A stretch of DNA of 40,179 bases from an uncultured Lachnospiraceae bacterium (GCA_910578825.1 CAJTSB010000010.1:61798-101976), one strand, 5' to 3'. Positions 8,935-19,299 are shown, numbered from the stretch's first letter. Notes: generated by a model from the sequence alone, not told the origin. Numbers and translations are program-made.

Positions 8935-10170
8935 TTATTTTCCTAGCGTTCCCAGAAATTCACAGAATACATAATTGCTGACTGCGATTCCCGCTTCGGT
9001 AAGGAATACTCTGTTTTCCTGCAATCGTAAAAGCCCCTGTTGCCACAATTTTTGCAGAACGTGTCCATAAACACTCTCTATCGTTACACCAAATGTTTCC
9101 TCAAACCTGTCTCTGGAAATTCCTTCCATCATCCGAAGTCCAAGAAACATGAATTCTTCCATACGCTGCCGTTTATCCAGATAACTAACGTCCAACTTCT
9201 CTTTCCAATCAGTCTGCTCTCCCTTCAGTTCAAAAGCCCCTGAAAGAATATCCGGCAGGTTTGCGATCTCTCCGCTCAGATACGCATCGAGGTCCTTTGT
9301 ATTGGAAAACCTTACATTTTCCAGAAAAGAAGAGCTCCCAAGCCCCAGACCCAGATAGGGCGTCAATGTCCAATAACCGATATTATGACGACATTCCCTG
9401 CCCGGCAGGGCGTAATTGGATATTTCATATCTGAAATACCCCCGACTCTCCAAGATCTCCCGGGTCATATCATACATTTCCCGTTCATCCTCTTCTGTGG
9501 GCAAAACAAGCGGCGGCTCGCCCCGCTCCCTGCGCAGCTCATCCTCCCCATACTGCTCATAAAAAGGCGTCCCCTCTTCCACAATCAGGCTATATGCAGA
9601 TATATGTTCCGGCTGTAACTCTGTCACCTTCTTAAGCGTATACGCCCAATCCGCAGGCGTCTGTCCGGGCAGTGCAGACATCAGATCCACATTGATATTG
9701 GAAAATCCTTTTTTCCTCGCCAAATCAAAGCTCTCAAGAAAATCTTTATAGGTATGAATTCTTCCAAGCCGATATAACAGCCTGTCATCCACAGACTGTA
9801 ACCCAAGACTTAAACGGTTGATTCCTGCGGATCTGTAAAAAGATAATTTCTCCCCTGTCAGAGTTCCGGGATTGCATTCCAGCGTAATCTCCGCATCCTT
9901 TTTCAAATGAAAACACTCCCGTACCGCCTCCATGATTTCCAAAATCTGTACGCCGGCAAGCAGAGAAGGCGTTCCGCCCCCTATAAATACAGATAAAACC
10001 TGATCATCCCGGCAGAATATGCCCTGCCGCCTGATTTCTTTCAGCAGGCTGTCCACATAACTCCTGCGAACGTTCGCCCCGGCAGGCATGGACAGAAAAT
10101 CACAATAATTGCACTTTTTCACACAAAACGGAATATGAATATATAATTCCAATGCCTTCTGTTTTGTCAT
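8935..10170 (-). CDS. hemW: HemW, radical-SAM heme chaperone (coproporphyrinogen III oxidase-like)
   Basis: 411 residues. The radical-SAM cluster motif is CVKKCNYCDF near the N-terminus, followed by GGGTPSLL (SAM binding) and a C-terminal HemN-type domain. HemW binds heme and inserts it into respiratory proteins; it was long misannotated as oxygen-independent coproporphyrinogen oxidase. The single-residue change CNYCDF rather than the extended HemN cysteine set favours HemW. The ATG directly follows the lepA stop (TAGATG), the common lepA-hemW pair of Firmicutes, and implies translational coupling. Confidence 0.9.
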   Translation of the reverse strand: MTKQKALELYIHIPFCVKKCNYCDFLSMPAGANVRRSYVDSLLKEIRRQGIFCRDDQVLSVFIGGGTPSLLAGVQILEIMEAVRECFHLKKDAEITLECNPGTLTGEKLSFYRSAGINRLSLGLQSVDDRLLYRLGRIHTYKDFLESFDLARKKGFSNINVDLMSALPGQTPADWAYTLKKVTELQPEHISAYSLIVEEGTPFYEQYGEDELRRERGEPPLVLPTEEDEREMYDMTREILESRGYFRYEISNYALPGRECRHNIGYWTLTPYLGLGLGSSSFLENVRFSNTKDLDAYLSGEIANLPDILSGAFELKGEQTDWKEKLDVSYLDKRQRMEEFMFLGLRMMEGISRDRFEETFGVTIESVYGHVLQKLWQQGLLRLQENRVFLTEAGIAVSNYVFCEFLGTLGK

Positions 10171-11985
10171 CTATTTATCATCCAGCTTGAGGACGCTCAT
10201 AAACGCCTTTTGCGGAATTTCCACACTGCCTATCTGGCGCATTCGTTTCTTGCCCTCTTTCTGTTTCTCCAAAAGCTTGCGTTTTCTGGTAATATCGCCG
10301 CCATAACACTTGGCAAGCACATCTTTGCGCATCGCCTTTACAGTCTCACGCGCAATTACCTTACTGCCGATTGCAGCCTGAATGGGGATTTCAAACAGAT
10401 GCCGCGGAATCTCTTCTTTGAGTTTCTCGCACATTTTTCTGCCGCGCTCATAAGCCGTCCCACTATGCACAATGAAGGACAAAGCATCCACTTCCTCACG
10501 GTTAATTAGGATGTCCAGTTTCACCAGCTCGGAACGGGCGTAACCCTTCATTTCGTAATCAAACGAAGCGTACCCTCTGGAACGCGATTTTAAGGCGTCA
10601 AAGAAATCGTAAATAATCTCATTCAATGGCAGCTCATATTTAATCAACGCGCGCGTCTCTTCCATATATTCCATGCTAACATAGATACCGCGGCGTTCCT
10701 GGCATAAATCCATGATTGCGCCGATGTATTCGCTGGTAACCATAATCTCCGCATTTACCATCGGCTCTTCCATATAATCAATCTCCGCCGGATCCGGCAG
10801 ATTCGATGGATTTGTCAGCTCAATCATTTCTCCATTTGTCTTATATACCCGATAAATAACCCCCGGCGCCGTCGTCACGAGATCCAGATTGTATTCCCGC
10901 TCCAGACGCTCCTGAATGATTTCCAGATGCAAAAGACCCAGAAAACCGCACCGAAATCCAAAACCGAGCGCAATAGATGTCTCCGGCTCAAACTGCAGAG
11001 CTGCGTCGTTCAACTGCAGTTTTTCAAGCGCATCCCGCAAATCGGGATATTTGGCGCCATCCGCCGGATACATACCGCAGTAAACCATAGGGTTTACCTT
11101 CTTATATCCCGGTAATGGTTCCTTACAGGGATTCGCCGCATCCGTCACAGTATCGCCTACCTGCGTATCACGGACATTTTTAAGACTTGCCGTGATATAG
11201 CCAACCATTCCCGCACTGAGCTCCTCACAGGGAATAAACTGTCCTGCCCCAAAATACCCGACTTCCACGACGTCCGCAGTCGCGCCTGTCGCCATCATTT
11301 TAATCGTTGTTCCGACACGAACCGTTCCCTCTTTCATCCTGCAAAACACAATCACGCCCTTGTAGGAATCATACAGGGAATCAAAAATCAACGCCTGCAT
11401 GGGATTATCCGCACTTCCACCGGGCGCCGGTATTTTCGTTACAATCTGTTCCAGCACGTCCTCAATATTTAATCCTGTCTTTGCAGAAATTCTGGGGGCG
11501 TCCTGCGCCTCCAGCCCGATGATATCCTCAATTTCTTCTATCACGCGTTCCGGCTCTGCGCTGGGCAGATCGATTTTATTGATAACCGGAAACACGTCCA
11601 GATCGTGGTCGAGCGCCAGATAGACGTTTGCCAGCGTCTGCGCCTCAATTCCCTGCGCCGCGTCCACGACAAGAACCGCCCCGTCGCAGGCTGCGAGACT
11701 GCGCGAAACTTCATAATTGAAATCCACATGTCCGGGGGTATCAATGAGATTAAAGATGTATTCCTCACCATCCTTCGCCTTGTATACAATACGGACGGCC
11801 TGTGCTTTAATCGTAATTCCCCGTTCCCGTTCCAATTCCATGTTATCCAGAACCTGCGCCTGCATTTCCCGGCTGGTAAGCAGCCCGGTCTTCTCAATGA
11901 TCCGGTCGGCAAGGGTGGATTTTCCATGATCTATATGTGCAATTATACAAAAATTTCTGATTTTACTCTGATCTATCGCTGCCAT
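10171..11985 (-). CDS. lepA: LepA / elongation factor 4
   Basis: 604 residues from ATG 11985 with GGAGG five bases upstream; a TTG at 11997 is rejected. Motifs: G1 AHIDHGKST, G3 DTPGH, G4 NKID, EF-G-like domains III and V, and the LepA-specific C-terminal domain with KRKRKLLEKQKEGKKRM-type basic tail. It is a ribosome-associated GTPase implicated in initiation and back-translocation. Full length for the family. First gene of the lepA-hemW operon. Confidence 0.97.
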   Translation of the reverse strand: MAAIDQSKIRNFCIIAHIDHGKSTLADRIIEKTGLLTSREMQAQVLDNMELERERGITIKAQAVRIVYKAKDGEEYIFNLIDTPGHVDFNYEVSRSLAACDGAVLVVDAAQGIEAQTLANVYLALDHDLDVFPVINKIDLPSAEPERVIEEIEDIIGLEAQDAPRISAKTGLNIEDVLEQIVTKIPAPGGSADNPMQALIFDSLYDSYKGVIVFCRMKEGTVRVGTTIKMMATGATADVVEVGYFGAGQFIPCEELSAGMVGYITASLKNVRDTQVGDTVTDAANPCKEPLPGYKKVNPMVYCGMYPADGAKYPDLRDALEKLQLNDAALQFEPETSIALGFGFRCGFLGLLHLEIIQERLEREYNLDLVTTAPGVIYRVYKTNGEMIELTNPSNLPDPAEIDYMEEPMVNAEIMVTSEYIGAIMDLCQERRGIYVSMEYMEETRALIKYELPLNEIIYDFFDALKSRSRGYASFDYEMKGYARSELVKLDILINREEVDALSFIVHSGTAYERGRKMCEKLKEEIPRHLFEIPIQAAIGSKVIARETVKAMRKDVLAKCYGGDITRKRKLLEKQKEGKKRMRQIGSVEIPQKAFMSVLKLDDK

Positions 11986-12015
11986 ATGTTCCTCCAAAAA
12001 AATACTCCTTAGGTC

Positions 12016-12045
12016 ATTTTATCACAAAACTTAGTGGTTTGTCCA
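12016..12045 (-). promoter_or_regulatory. Candidate sigma-A promoter for lepA-hemW
   Basis: On the minus strand TGGACA (12045-12040), 18-bp spacer, TAAAAT (12021-12016), about 30 bases before the lepA ATG. Confidence 0.4.
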
Positions 12046-12076
12046 TTACCAACCCACTATATTTGTCCATGTTTCC

Positions 12077-13057
12077 TCACTTCCCGCTGTATCTGACAAT
12101 CAAAAGCTCCACCGCCATGCGGTCATTCAGACTGCCTGTTTTTACGTCTTCCTCCGTCTGCACACAGTCCTCTATTGCCTCTTTCAGCTGTTCTGCCTTA
12201 AATCTCCCCGCCTGCGCGGCGTTCTTACGCACGGCAAACTCAGGAATTTTCGCTTTGGAGGCGATAAATTTATTGTCGTATCCCTGCCGTCTTAAATCCT
12301 TTACCTGTAGAAGAATCTGAAACTGTCTGGCAATCAGAAACAGAATCCGCATCGGCGGCTCTTTGAGAGCCAGCAGGTCATAGTACAGCTCCAATGCCTG
12401 TTTCTGCTGCCTTTCGGCAATTTTATCGACCATCTCAAATATCTTTCCCGTAGTCTGCCCGACACAGATTGCCTCCACGTCTTCGGCTGAAATCACTTCC
12501 TGCCCCAGGGTATAGCAGAACAGTTTTTCCAGCTCCCGGTCAATATATTCCATATCATCCCCGGTCTTTTCCAGAAAAAGCTGCAAAACTGGCTGTGTAA
12601 TCTTCTTATTCTCACGTTTCAGCCGCGACAAAATCCAGCGCGTCAATATCTCTGGTCCCTGCCGCGGAAATTCCACCACGCGTCCCGCATTCCTGACCGC
12701 CTTATACATTTTGCTCCTCTTATCAACCTCGTCCTCCACAAACACGAAACAGGTCGTCTCCGTAATATGTTTCATATAATCTGCAAGCTCTTCACAGGAA
12801 GTTTTAAACACACCGCTGTTTTCCACAAATATCAGCCTTCGCTCCGCCAAAAAAGGCAACGTCTCCGCCAAATCTATCATCTCGCCGGGATTAATATTCT
12901 TTCCCTCGTAATATGACGCATTCATCGTATCATCCGATTTTGCCAATGCCTGACGTAATTTCTGTCCATACTGTCTCTTCAGATAAGATTCCTCCCCGTA
13001 CAACAGATATACCGATTGAAAACTTCCCGATTTGATATCTTCGTCTATGCTTTTCAT
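12077..13057 (-). CDS. holA: DNA polymerase III delta subunit (clamp loader)
   Basis: 326 residues with the DNA_pol3_delta N-terminal domain (YLLYGEESYLKRQYGQKLR) and the HolA C-terminal lid/collar region ending in DRMAVELLIVRYSG. It is the wrench subunit that opens the beta sliding clamp. ATG 13057 follows GGAGG. The gene lies 31 bases after comEC, the standard comEA-comEC-holA order of many Firmicutes. Confidence 0.93.
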   Translation of the reverse strand: MKSIDEDIKSGSFQSVYLLYGEESYLKRQYGQKLRQALAKSDDTMNASYYEGKNINPGEMIDLAETLPFLAERRLIFVENSGVFKTSCEELADYMKHITETTCFVFVEDEVDKRSKMYKAVRNAGRVVEFPRQGPEILTRWILSRLKRENKKITQPVLQLFLEKTGDDMEYIDRELEKLFCYTLGQEVISAEDVEAICVGQTTGKIFEMVDKIAERQQKQALELYYDLLALKEPPMRILFLIARQFQILLQVKDLRRQGYDNKFIASKAKIPEFAVRKNAAQAGRFKAEQLKEAIEDCVQTEEDVKTGSLNDRMAVELLIVRYSGK

Positions 13058-13088
13058 TTCAAATCCTCCATACCATAATCTTATACTC

Positions 13089-15521
13089 TCAGGGAAAATA
13101 TGTCCATACCCGAACGCCCTCTTCCTCAGGCTGTATGCAAATCTGTCCCTGTTTCATCGTAAGGAACAGATTATCTCCTGTTTCTTGTATCCGTTTCACG
13201 GCCTCCCTGCCGGGATGTCCGTAAGAATTCCTCTTTCCACAGGAAATTACTGTTATTTCGGGAGACAACCTCTCCAGAAATTCCCGACTGTTGGAGCCGT
13301 CCGAACCGTGATGCGCCGCTTTATAGAAATCAACTTCCTCTGCGCCATAGCGCGCCAGACGTCCGGATTCCAGCAATTCCTGCTCCTGCCGGACGCCGAT
13401 ATCCCCGGTAAACACGCCGGTAAATTCCCCATGTTCCAATAACACAGACAGAGAAGACGCATTGCGCTCTGTGCTCCCCTGCTCCGGAGACAATACCGTA
13501 AAAACCGTATTTCCAGAGCCAAATTTCATCCCCGGCGACACATACAATATCTCACACCCCGCCGTTTTTGCCGTTTGCAGCAATGCCTCCATTGCCTCGT
13601 CTCTTACTATATGTTTTGCAAGAACCAACGTCTCCACCGGATATCCCTGCTGCAATAGTTCCAACAATCCACTGATATGATCCATGTCGGCATGGCTGAC
13701 AATCCAACCTTTGACAGAACGTATTTTGCGCGATTTTAAAAAAGGCAGAATGCGGTATTCTCCCACTTGTTTTACATCGCTGCTGCCTCCGTCAAGAAAA
13801 AAATGCTCCCCGTTCTCATTTTGAATCAAGATCCCATCCCCCTGTCCGACATCCAAAACAGTAACCTCGAACCGATGATTGCCACGGACAAACAGCAGGC
13901 AGGCAATCATCCATATCATTCCTGCCAGATAACGTTTCTTCTTTGTGCGCCAGGTCAAATACAGACAAAGGCCAAGCACTCCATAATAGACAAGCAGCAA
14001 TTGCAGAGGCGGTTTTCCGACAATAAAATTCGACCATGGCAGTTTTCTGGCAATGATACAGATTGCCTCATTAAAATCGAGCAGCCATCCGGCAGGCGTC
14101 AAAATAACCGCTCCCAAACCGGGAAACAAAATCCCCAGCAATCCGCCCACAAATCCCAGGAACAATAACGCCCCCATAAACGGGAGAATGCAAATATTAA
14201 CAAGAATGCTGTAAGTCGGAATTTCATAATAAAAATACACACTCAATGGCAGCGTCACAAGCTGAATGCAGACGCTGACGCATAACACAGCGCATATTTT
14301 CCGTTCCTTTTTCTCCTTCTTTTGCGCCTCGTTCATCCTTTGCAAAATCTTCCACACCGCAACCACGCCGAAGACTGCTCCATAGGAAAACAGAAACCCG
14401 GCGTATTCCATCAGAAAAGGATTCTGCCAGAGCTGAACTGCTGCGCTCACAAATAGCGCTGTAACCGAATCATAACTATAGCCAAGAACCTGCGCCGCCA
14501 TCATGAGAAGAAACATCCCCACCGCGCGCACCGTAGACACTTCCATTCCTGAAAAAATACAAAAACTGCATACTATGACCGCTGCAAGGATGGCGCTGCA
14601 TTTCCGGTGACAGCCCAGCCACTGCAAAAAGCGCAGCAAGCCCATGCCAAGAATCGAAACATGCAGCCCGGAAATCGCTAATATATGGGAGATACCGGCG
14701 CCCCGGTACAACGCTTTCGTCTCTGGCGCAAGCATTGATTTTTCCCCCAGCGTCATATCCGCCATCACCCCCGCGTCCGCATCATCCAGCGAATCCACAA
14801 ACACCTTCTTCATGCTGGCGCGTAACCTGCTCAGGAACACGGCATATTTATCCTCCTGCCGTGAAACCAATGTCTCGGAATCCGTATAAACCCGAAATTC
14901 CCGTTTTCTGCTCTGCTGATATTGTTTCTGATTGAAATTCCCTTCATTGCGGGATACTGGAAACGGCGCATACTGTCCGGCCACTTTTAGAACATTGCCA
15001 GGCTGATACTGACCGTTAGAACTGTAAATAAGAACCCCATGACACGGATAACTCCCGCCCGTGGCAAACACATGGGGGTTCCTGAGATAATAGATATATT
15101 GTTTCTTTGCAAATGTCTGTTTTCCGGAAACAGCTCCCACGCCCTGCGAACGCGACGCCTGCGCATCAGATTCCTCTTTCCCTGAAATCTGTCCCACAAC
15201 CGTAATGTAATCGCCATCGGTAAGAACTCTTTCCAGATTGTTCCTGACCTCCTGCTGATTCTGCATACGAAAAGTTCCTGCTGCAAACAATGCTATGCAC
15301 AGAACCATTCTCGCCAAAACAGCATACCGGATACAGATCTTTCTGCGCTGTCCGCTTTCTTCGGACTTACCGGAGGCAGACGCCGGAAGACGCCACAATG
15401 CTGCCGCCACAAAAATGAGCAAACACACAAACCATGCCAAAAACCACCATCCGCCAGCTCTCGCATACAAAAATCCAAGTACCAGCGACAGGCACAGGCA
15501 TACTATATTTCTTTTTATCAA
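13089..15521 (-). CDS. comEC: ComEC/Rec2 DNA-uptake channel protein
   Basis: 810 residues: N-terminal membrane/OB-like (DUF4131) part, a competence domain with many membrane segments (~230-520), and a C-terminal metallo-beta-lactamase-like domain with VLDVGQGDG and HADMDH. It forms the channel for single-stranded DNA entry in transformation. The start is TTG 15521, overlapping the TGA of the GerMN gene by four bases (TTGA), with GGGAGG just upstream. The order comEA - regulator - kinase - GerMN - comEC is a composite competence operon; natural competence is otherwise unproven here. Confidence 0.92.
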   Translation of the reverse strand: MIKRNIVCLCLSLVLGFLYARAGGWWFLAWFVCLLIFVAAALWRLPASASGKSEESGQRRKICIRYAVLARMVLCIALFAAGTFRMQNQQEVRNNLERVLTDGDYITVVGQISGKEESDAQASRSQGVGAVSGKQTFAKKQYIYYLRNPHVFATGGSYPCHGVLIYSSNGQYQPGNVLKVAGQYAPFPVSRNEGNFNQKQYQQSRKREFRVYTDSETLVSRQEDKYAVFLSRLRASMKKVFVDSLDDADAGVMADMTLGEKSMLAPETKALYRGAGISHILAISGLHVSILGMGLLRFLQWLGCHRKCSAILAAVIVCSFCIFSGMEVSTVRAVGMFLLMMAAQVLGYSYDSVTALFVSAAVQLWQNPFLMEYAGFLFSYGAVFGVVAVWKILQRMNEAQKKEKKERKICAVLCVSVCIQLVTLPLSVYFYYEIPTYSILVNICILPFMGALLFLGFVGGLLGILFPGLGAVILTPAGWLLDFNEAICIIARKLPWSNFIVGKPPLQLLLVYYGVLGLCLYLTWRTKKKRYLAGMIWMIACLLFVRGNHRFEVTVLDVGQGDGILIQNENGEHFFLDGGSSDVKQVGEYRILPFLKSRKIRSVKGWIVSHADMDHISGLLELLQQGYPVETLVLAKHIVRDEAMEALLQTAKTAGCEILYVSPGMKFGSGNTVFTVLSPEQGSTERNASSLSVLLEHGEFTGVFTGDIGVRQEQELLESGRLARYGAEEVDFYKAAHHGSDGSNSREFLERLSPEITVISCGKRNSYGHPGREAVKRIQETGDNLFLTMKQGQICIQPEEEGVRVWTYFP

Positions 15522-16510
15522 TCACGACCTCCCGCTGCGTCTACAATCTGCTTTTGCCCTTCTTCTATCTGCTTTTCCTGTGTCTGCGCATTCTCGTCCA
15601 TATAATCCAGGTTACGCTCATACATGGTGTTCAAATCTAATTTTTCCCGGTAAACTATATTACTGTCCCCATTGACAGAAATCTGAACCTTGTTGACATT
15701 GGTAAGCTCTGTCAGAGAATTGACAATGGAATAAATCACTACCGGTTCCGTAATCTCATAATTCTGATTTAAAAATCCTTCATCCAGATTCACGAAACAC
15801 ACGCCATCCAGCACAGATACATTTACAAGTTTCGTTCCATCCGGAACTGCCGAACGCCCTTCGTCATCCTGCGGTCCTTTCAACAACTGCTCTATCACAA
15901 GCTTTTCCAGAGAAATATTGCTGCTGTAGTGAATTTCCTGCACTTTCTGTATCAGCGCATTTCCCTCAGAGTTTGAAAAATAAAGGGTAATGCTTGCCGT
16001 CTGAATCGAATTGATCTGTTCTCCCGGATTCTCAATAAAGCTCTCCTCCGTCATCAACCCGATCGGCTTTCCATCATCATCTACAAGCGGCGCATCTCCT
16101 ACATAGAAAGAAATGCAATCCACACCCTCTACCTGAATCAATGTCCTCACAATCGCGGCACGACATAACACTTCTTCGAGATTATCCATATCAAGATAGG
16201 CGCTGTTGAAATAAAGATACAGCTGACCTTCTTCCAAAATCCAGGAATCCAGTCTTACGCCTTCAGGTACAGGTCGCCGGTAATCGAGATTTTCGGTTGG
16301 CATAAACAGCCGTTCCAGAAAATTCCTAATCATGTCATCCCTCTCTTCTTCCTGCACATCGCAGCCTACGGCGATTGTCTTTGTCTTATCATTATTCAGA
16401 TAATAAACTTTGTATTTCGAATCCTCCTCCTGACGATTCCCACAGCCTGCAAACAAAATCGCCAGCAGCAACAGGATTATCAGAACCTGGCATCGCTTTG
16501 CTGTTCTCAT
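15518..16510 (-). CDS. GerMN-domain lipoprotein
   Basis: 330 residues. Signal peptide with lipobox LFAGC (lipidated Cys23), then two GerMN domains (~75-165 and ~200-300; the second holds EQLLKGP and CFVNLDEGF) and a charged tail. GerMN proteins act at the cell surface in germination/sporulation or alongside sensor kinases (compare LpqB). Its start overlaps the kinase stop by four bases (ATGA), so the kinase and this lipoprotein are made together; a role as an accessory of the sensor is inferred. Confidence 0.85.
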   Translation of the reverse strand: MRTAKRCQVLIILLLLAILFAGCGNRQEEDSKYKVYYLNNDKTKTIAVGCDVQEEERDDMIRNFLERLFMPTENLDYRRPVPEGVRLDSWILEEGQLYLYFNSAYLDMDNLEEVLCRAAIVRTLIQVEGVDCISFYVGDAPLVDDDGKPIGLMTEESFIENPGEQINSIQTASITLYFSNSEGNALIQKVQEIHYSSNISLEKLVIEQLLKGPQDDEGRSAVPDGTKLVNVSVLDGVCFVNLDEGFLNQNYEITEPVVIYSIVNSLTELTNVNKVQISVNGDSNIVYREKLDLNTMYERNLDYMDENAQTQEKQIEEGQKQIVDAAGGRD

Positions 16511-17934
16511 GTGATTCCTCCAATATAATTCAAAGGTATCCGGACGGTAAATACCGTGCCCTCCCCTTCCTTACTATGCGCCTTAATCGCGCCTCTGTGC
16601 ATCAACACGGCATTGCGCGTAATGGCAAGTCCCAATCCTGTTCCGCCAATCTCTCTGGAATGCGATTTATCTACGCGGAAAAACCGCTCGTAAATATGCT
16701 CTAAATATTCCTCCGGAATCCCAATCCCGGAGTCCTCTACGCGCACAAAGAAATATTTGTGGTCTGCATTCAAAGATACGTGCACCCACCCATCCTTTTT
16801 GTTATACTTAATCGCATTTTCTACGAGATTATTGAGCGCAAGAGACAGTTTCACCTCGTCAATTTCCGCACTGACCGGACGAAAACTTTCCAACACAAGC
16901 TCAATGTTCTGTTTCTCCGCAATGGGACGCAGCCGTTTCATAATCATTTCCAGCAAATCATTGATATTTACCACTGAAATATTCAGCTCGCCTGCCGCCT
17001 TGTTCATCTTCACCAGAGATAGCAGGTCATTGATAATCTTATTCTCCCGCTCAATCTCTTCTGCGATATCGCCCATGAAATCCTTATACAATTCTACCGG
17101 AACGTCATCCTGGTCCAGCAGAGAATCCGCCAATACCTTCATGGACGTCAGCGGGGTTTTTAATTCATGGGATACATTGGATACAAACTCCTGTCTCGAA
17201 TTATCAATTGCCCGTATTCGTCCCAACATCTCATTAAAAGCATCGGAAATCGCCTCTGTCTCCGTATAATCGGAAATCATCAACTCCTCTTCCTCGTTCT
17301 CCGCCTGAATTTCCTCCAGAGATTTCGTCATCTTCTTAAACGGACGCACCAGACGATGCGCCCAGAAAAGTGCGATGACAAGGATCACTATCGCGTTCAC
17401 CATTTCAATAATCTGAATATTCTTCTTAATATAATCGTAGTTCATCATAATACTGTCTGTGGACACGCTGACAAGCATCACGCCTATGGATTCCTGCGTA
17501 TCCGTATTCTTCAACGGAACAGCCAGTTCAATATAGCGACTGTCCGGGTCATACTTACTGATATCCTCTCCCTGAAAACTCCTGACCACTTCCTCAGATA
17601 TAATCGTTTTGCCTGTATCCAGCCCATAAGTATCCTTTACAATCTGGAAATGACTGTTGATAATCATGATTCTGCCATCATAAATATTAGACATCTGTTC
17701 TAACTGGGAATTGATAATCTCCTGTGATACATCCGCCATATAATTATAGGTAACCACCTGATTTGCCAATATCTTCGTCTGGCTCGAAATATCAATACTG
17801 CGGTTGGAAACAGCGCGATTCTCATAAGTCATAAGAACGCCGGTGCGCAATACGATATTCGGAATAATCCCGATGATTGCAATAAGCAAGAACAGCCTGA
17901 ATTTCAGGCTGTGAATAAACTTTAACTTCTTCAT
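16507..17934 (-). CDS. sensor histidine kinase (WalK/PhoR class)
   Basis: 475 residues. Membrane helices at ~12-35 and ~176-195 bracket an extracytoplasmic sensor domain; a HAMP-like linker (~196-245) leads to HisKA (HELKTP, phospho-His256) and HATPase_c with N, G1 and G2 boxes (NLVENAIKYN, DSGIGI, GGTGLGLAI). It is paired with the regulator 24 bases upstream and embedded between comEA and comEC. Confidence 0.92.
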   Translation of the reverse strand: MKKLKFIHSLKFRLFLLIAIIGIIPNIVLRTGVLMTYENRAVSNRSIDISSQTKILANQVVTYNYMADVSQEIINSQLEQMSNIYDGRIMIINSHFQIVKDTYGLDTGKTIISEEVVRSFQGEDISKYDPDSRYIELAVPLKNTDTQESIGVMLVSVSTDSIMMNYDYIKKNIQIIEMVNAIVILVIALFWAHRLVRPFKKMTKSLEEIQAENEEEELMISDYTETEAISDAFNEMLGRIRAIDNSRQEFVSNVSHELKTPLTSMKVLADSLLDQDDVPVELYKDFMGDIAEEIERENKIINDLLSLVKMNKAAGELNISVVNINDLLEMIMKRLRPIAEKQNIELVLESFRPVSAEIDEVKLSLALNNLVENAIKYNKKDGWVHVSLNADHKYFFVRVEDSGIGIPEEYLEHIYERFFRVDKSHSREIGGTGLGLAITRNAVLMHRGAIKAHSKEGEGTVFTVRIPLNYIGGIT

Positions 17935-17958
17935 CTTTTTCTCCGCTGTTCTCTAATG

Positions 17959-18648
17959 CTATCCTCCATAATAGTAACCCACGCCCCATTTCGTATGCAC
18001 ATATTTGGGGTCGCTTGGACTGACCTCAATCTTCTCCCTCAGGCGTCTGACATGCACATCCACGGTACGAACGTCCCCGGGATACTCAGAGCCCCATACC
18101 AGATTTAACAGTTTTTCCCTGCTGTATACCTTATTGGGATTCAACACCAGAATTGCCAGCAGATCAAATTCCCGCGCCGTAACGTTGATTTCCTTGCCCA
18201 GAATAAACAGACGGCGGCTCTCGCAGTCCAGACGCAAGTCTCCGTTTTCAACAATCCTGGTATTCTCCTCTTTGCGGGCATTGGGGGAAGTTCTGCGCAT
18301 AATCGCTTTAATACGCGCCTTGACCTCCAAAATGTTAAATGGTTTCGTAATATAATCATCTGCACCGTATTCGAGGCCCAGAATTTTGTCCATATCGTCT
18401 CCCTTTGCAGTCAGCATGACAACAGGCACCGAAGAAAATTCCCGAATCTGCTGGCACACCTCAAAGCCGTCCATTCTGGGCAGCATAATATCCAAAAGAA
18501 TCATATCATAAGTGTTCTCTGTCGCAAGCCGGAGCGCTTCCTCGCCATCATAGGCGCAGTCCACTTCCATTCCGTCCTGCTCCAGACTGAAACGAATTCC
18601 TTTCACTATCAACTTCTCATCATCGACTACAAGAACCTTTTTCGCCAT
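17959..18648 (-). CDS. OmpR/PhoB-family response regulator
   Basis: 229 residues. Receiver domain with acidic pair DD (9-10), phospho-acceptor D53 in LLDIMLP, K103-type TKPF, followed by a winged-helix DNA-binding domain (~130-229; VDVHVRRLREKIE). It is the partner of the kinase downstream. WalR-like in sequence, but this locus is not the walRK operon context (no yycHIJ), so no symbol is given. Confidence 0.92.
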   Translation of the reverse strand: MAKKVLVVDDEKLIVKGIRFSLEQDGMEVDCAYDGEEALRLATENTYDMILLDIMLPRMDGFEVCQQIREFSSVPVVMLTAKGDDMDKILGLEYGADDYITKPFNILEVKARIKAIMRRTSPNARKEENTRIVENGDLRLDCESRRLFILGKEINVTAREFDLLAILVLNPNKVYSREKLLNLVWGSEYPGDVRTVDVHVRRLREKIEVSPSDPKYVHTKWGVGYYYGG

Positions 18649-18657
18649 TATTTCACC

Positions 18658-19299
18658 TCATTGAACCTTGACGCAGTCTTCTATTTTAGAAAACACGCCC
18701 TCCTTGATTCCTTCTATTTTCATCAAATCTTCAATCTGTACAAAACTGCCGTTCTCTTCGCGCCACGCCAGAATGCGTTCTGCCTTCGCGGCTCCGATAC
18801 CTGGCAGCTGCATAAGCTCTTCTTTTGTGGCCGTGTTAAGATTCACCCTGTCATCATCCTGCGACTGATTTTGTTCTTCAGTAACATTCCCTGACTCTGC
18901 CGCTTCCTGTGCCTCCTGTGTGTTCAGCACATATATCATTTCTCCATCCGTAAGCGGTTTTGCCTGATTTAAAGATTGTATATCCGCCTCCCCATTCACG
19001 CCGCCGGCAAGCGCTATTGCCTGAAACACCCGGCTGCCTTCCTGCAGCGCATAGACGCCCGGCTCATTGACCGCCCCCGACACCTGAACATAAATCAGGG
19101 ACTGCTGAACTTCGGTTTGCCCATCTGTCTGCTCTGCACCATCCGAACCTTCCGTCTCAGAGTCCGAACTTTCTTCCGTCTTCTCCACATCTTTCACGCC
19201 GGACAAGAGCAGTTCTGCTCCCTGTCCTTCTCTGTCCGCACATCCTGCAATCAGGAGCAGGAACATCAACATGAATATGATTTTTCTTATATCTCTCAT
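18658..19299 (-). CDS. comEA: ComEA-type DNA receptor, lipoprotein form
   Basis: 213 residues. Lipobox LIAGC (Cys20), acidic Ser/Glu-rich linker (~25-65), SLBB domain (~68-125; VQVSGAVNEPGVY) and two helix-hairpin-helix motifs (~150-213; VNLNTATKEELMQLPGIG). ComEA binds double-stranded DNA at the membrane and hands it to ComEC. A lipid anchor instead of the usual transmembrane helix is noteworthy. First gene of the minus-strand competence run. Confidence 0.9.
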   Translation of the reverse strand: MRDIRKIIFMLMFLLLIAGCADREGQGAELLLSGVKDVEKTEESSDSETEGSDGAEQTDGQTEVQQSLIYVQVSGAVNEPGVYALQEGSRVFQAIALAGGVNGEADIQSLNQAKPLTDGEMIYVLNTQEAQEAAESGNVTEEQNQSQDDDRVNLNTATKEELMQLPGIGAAKAERILAWREENGSFVQIEDLMKIEGIKEGVFSKIEDCVKVQ

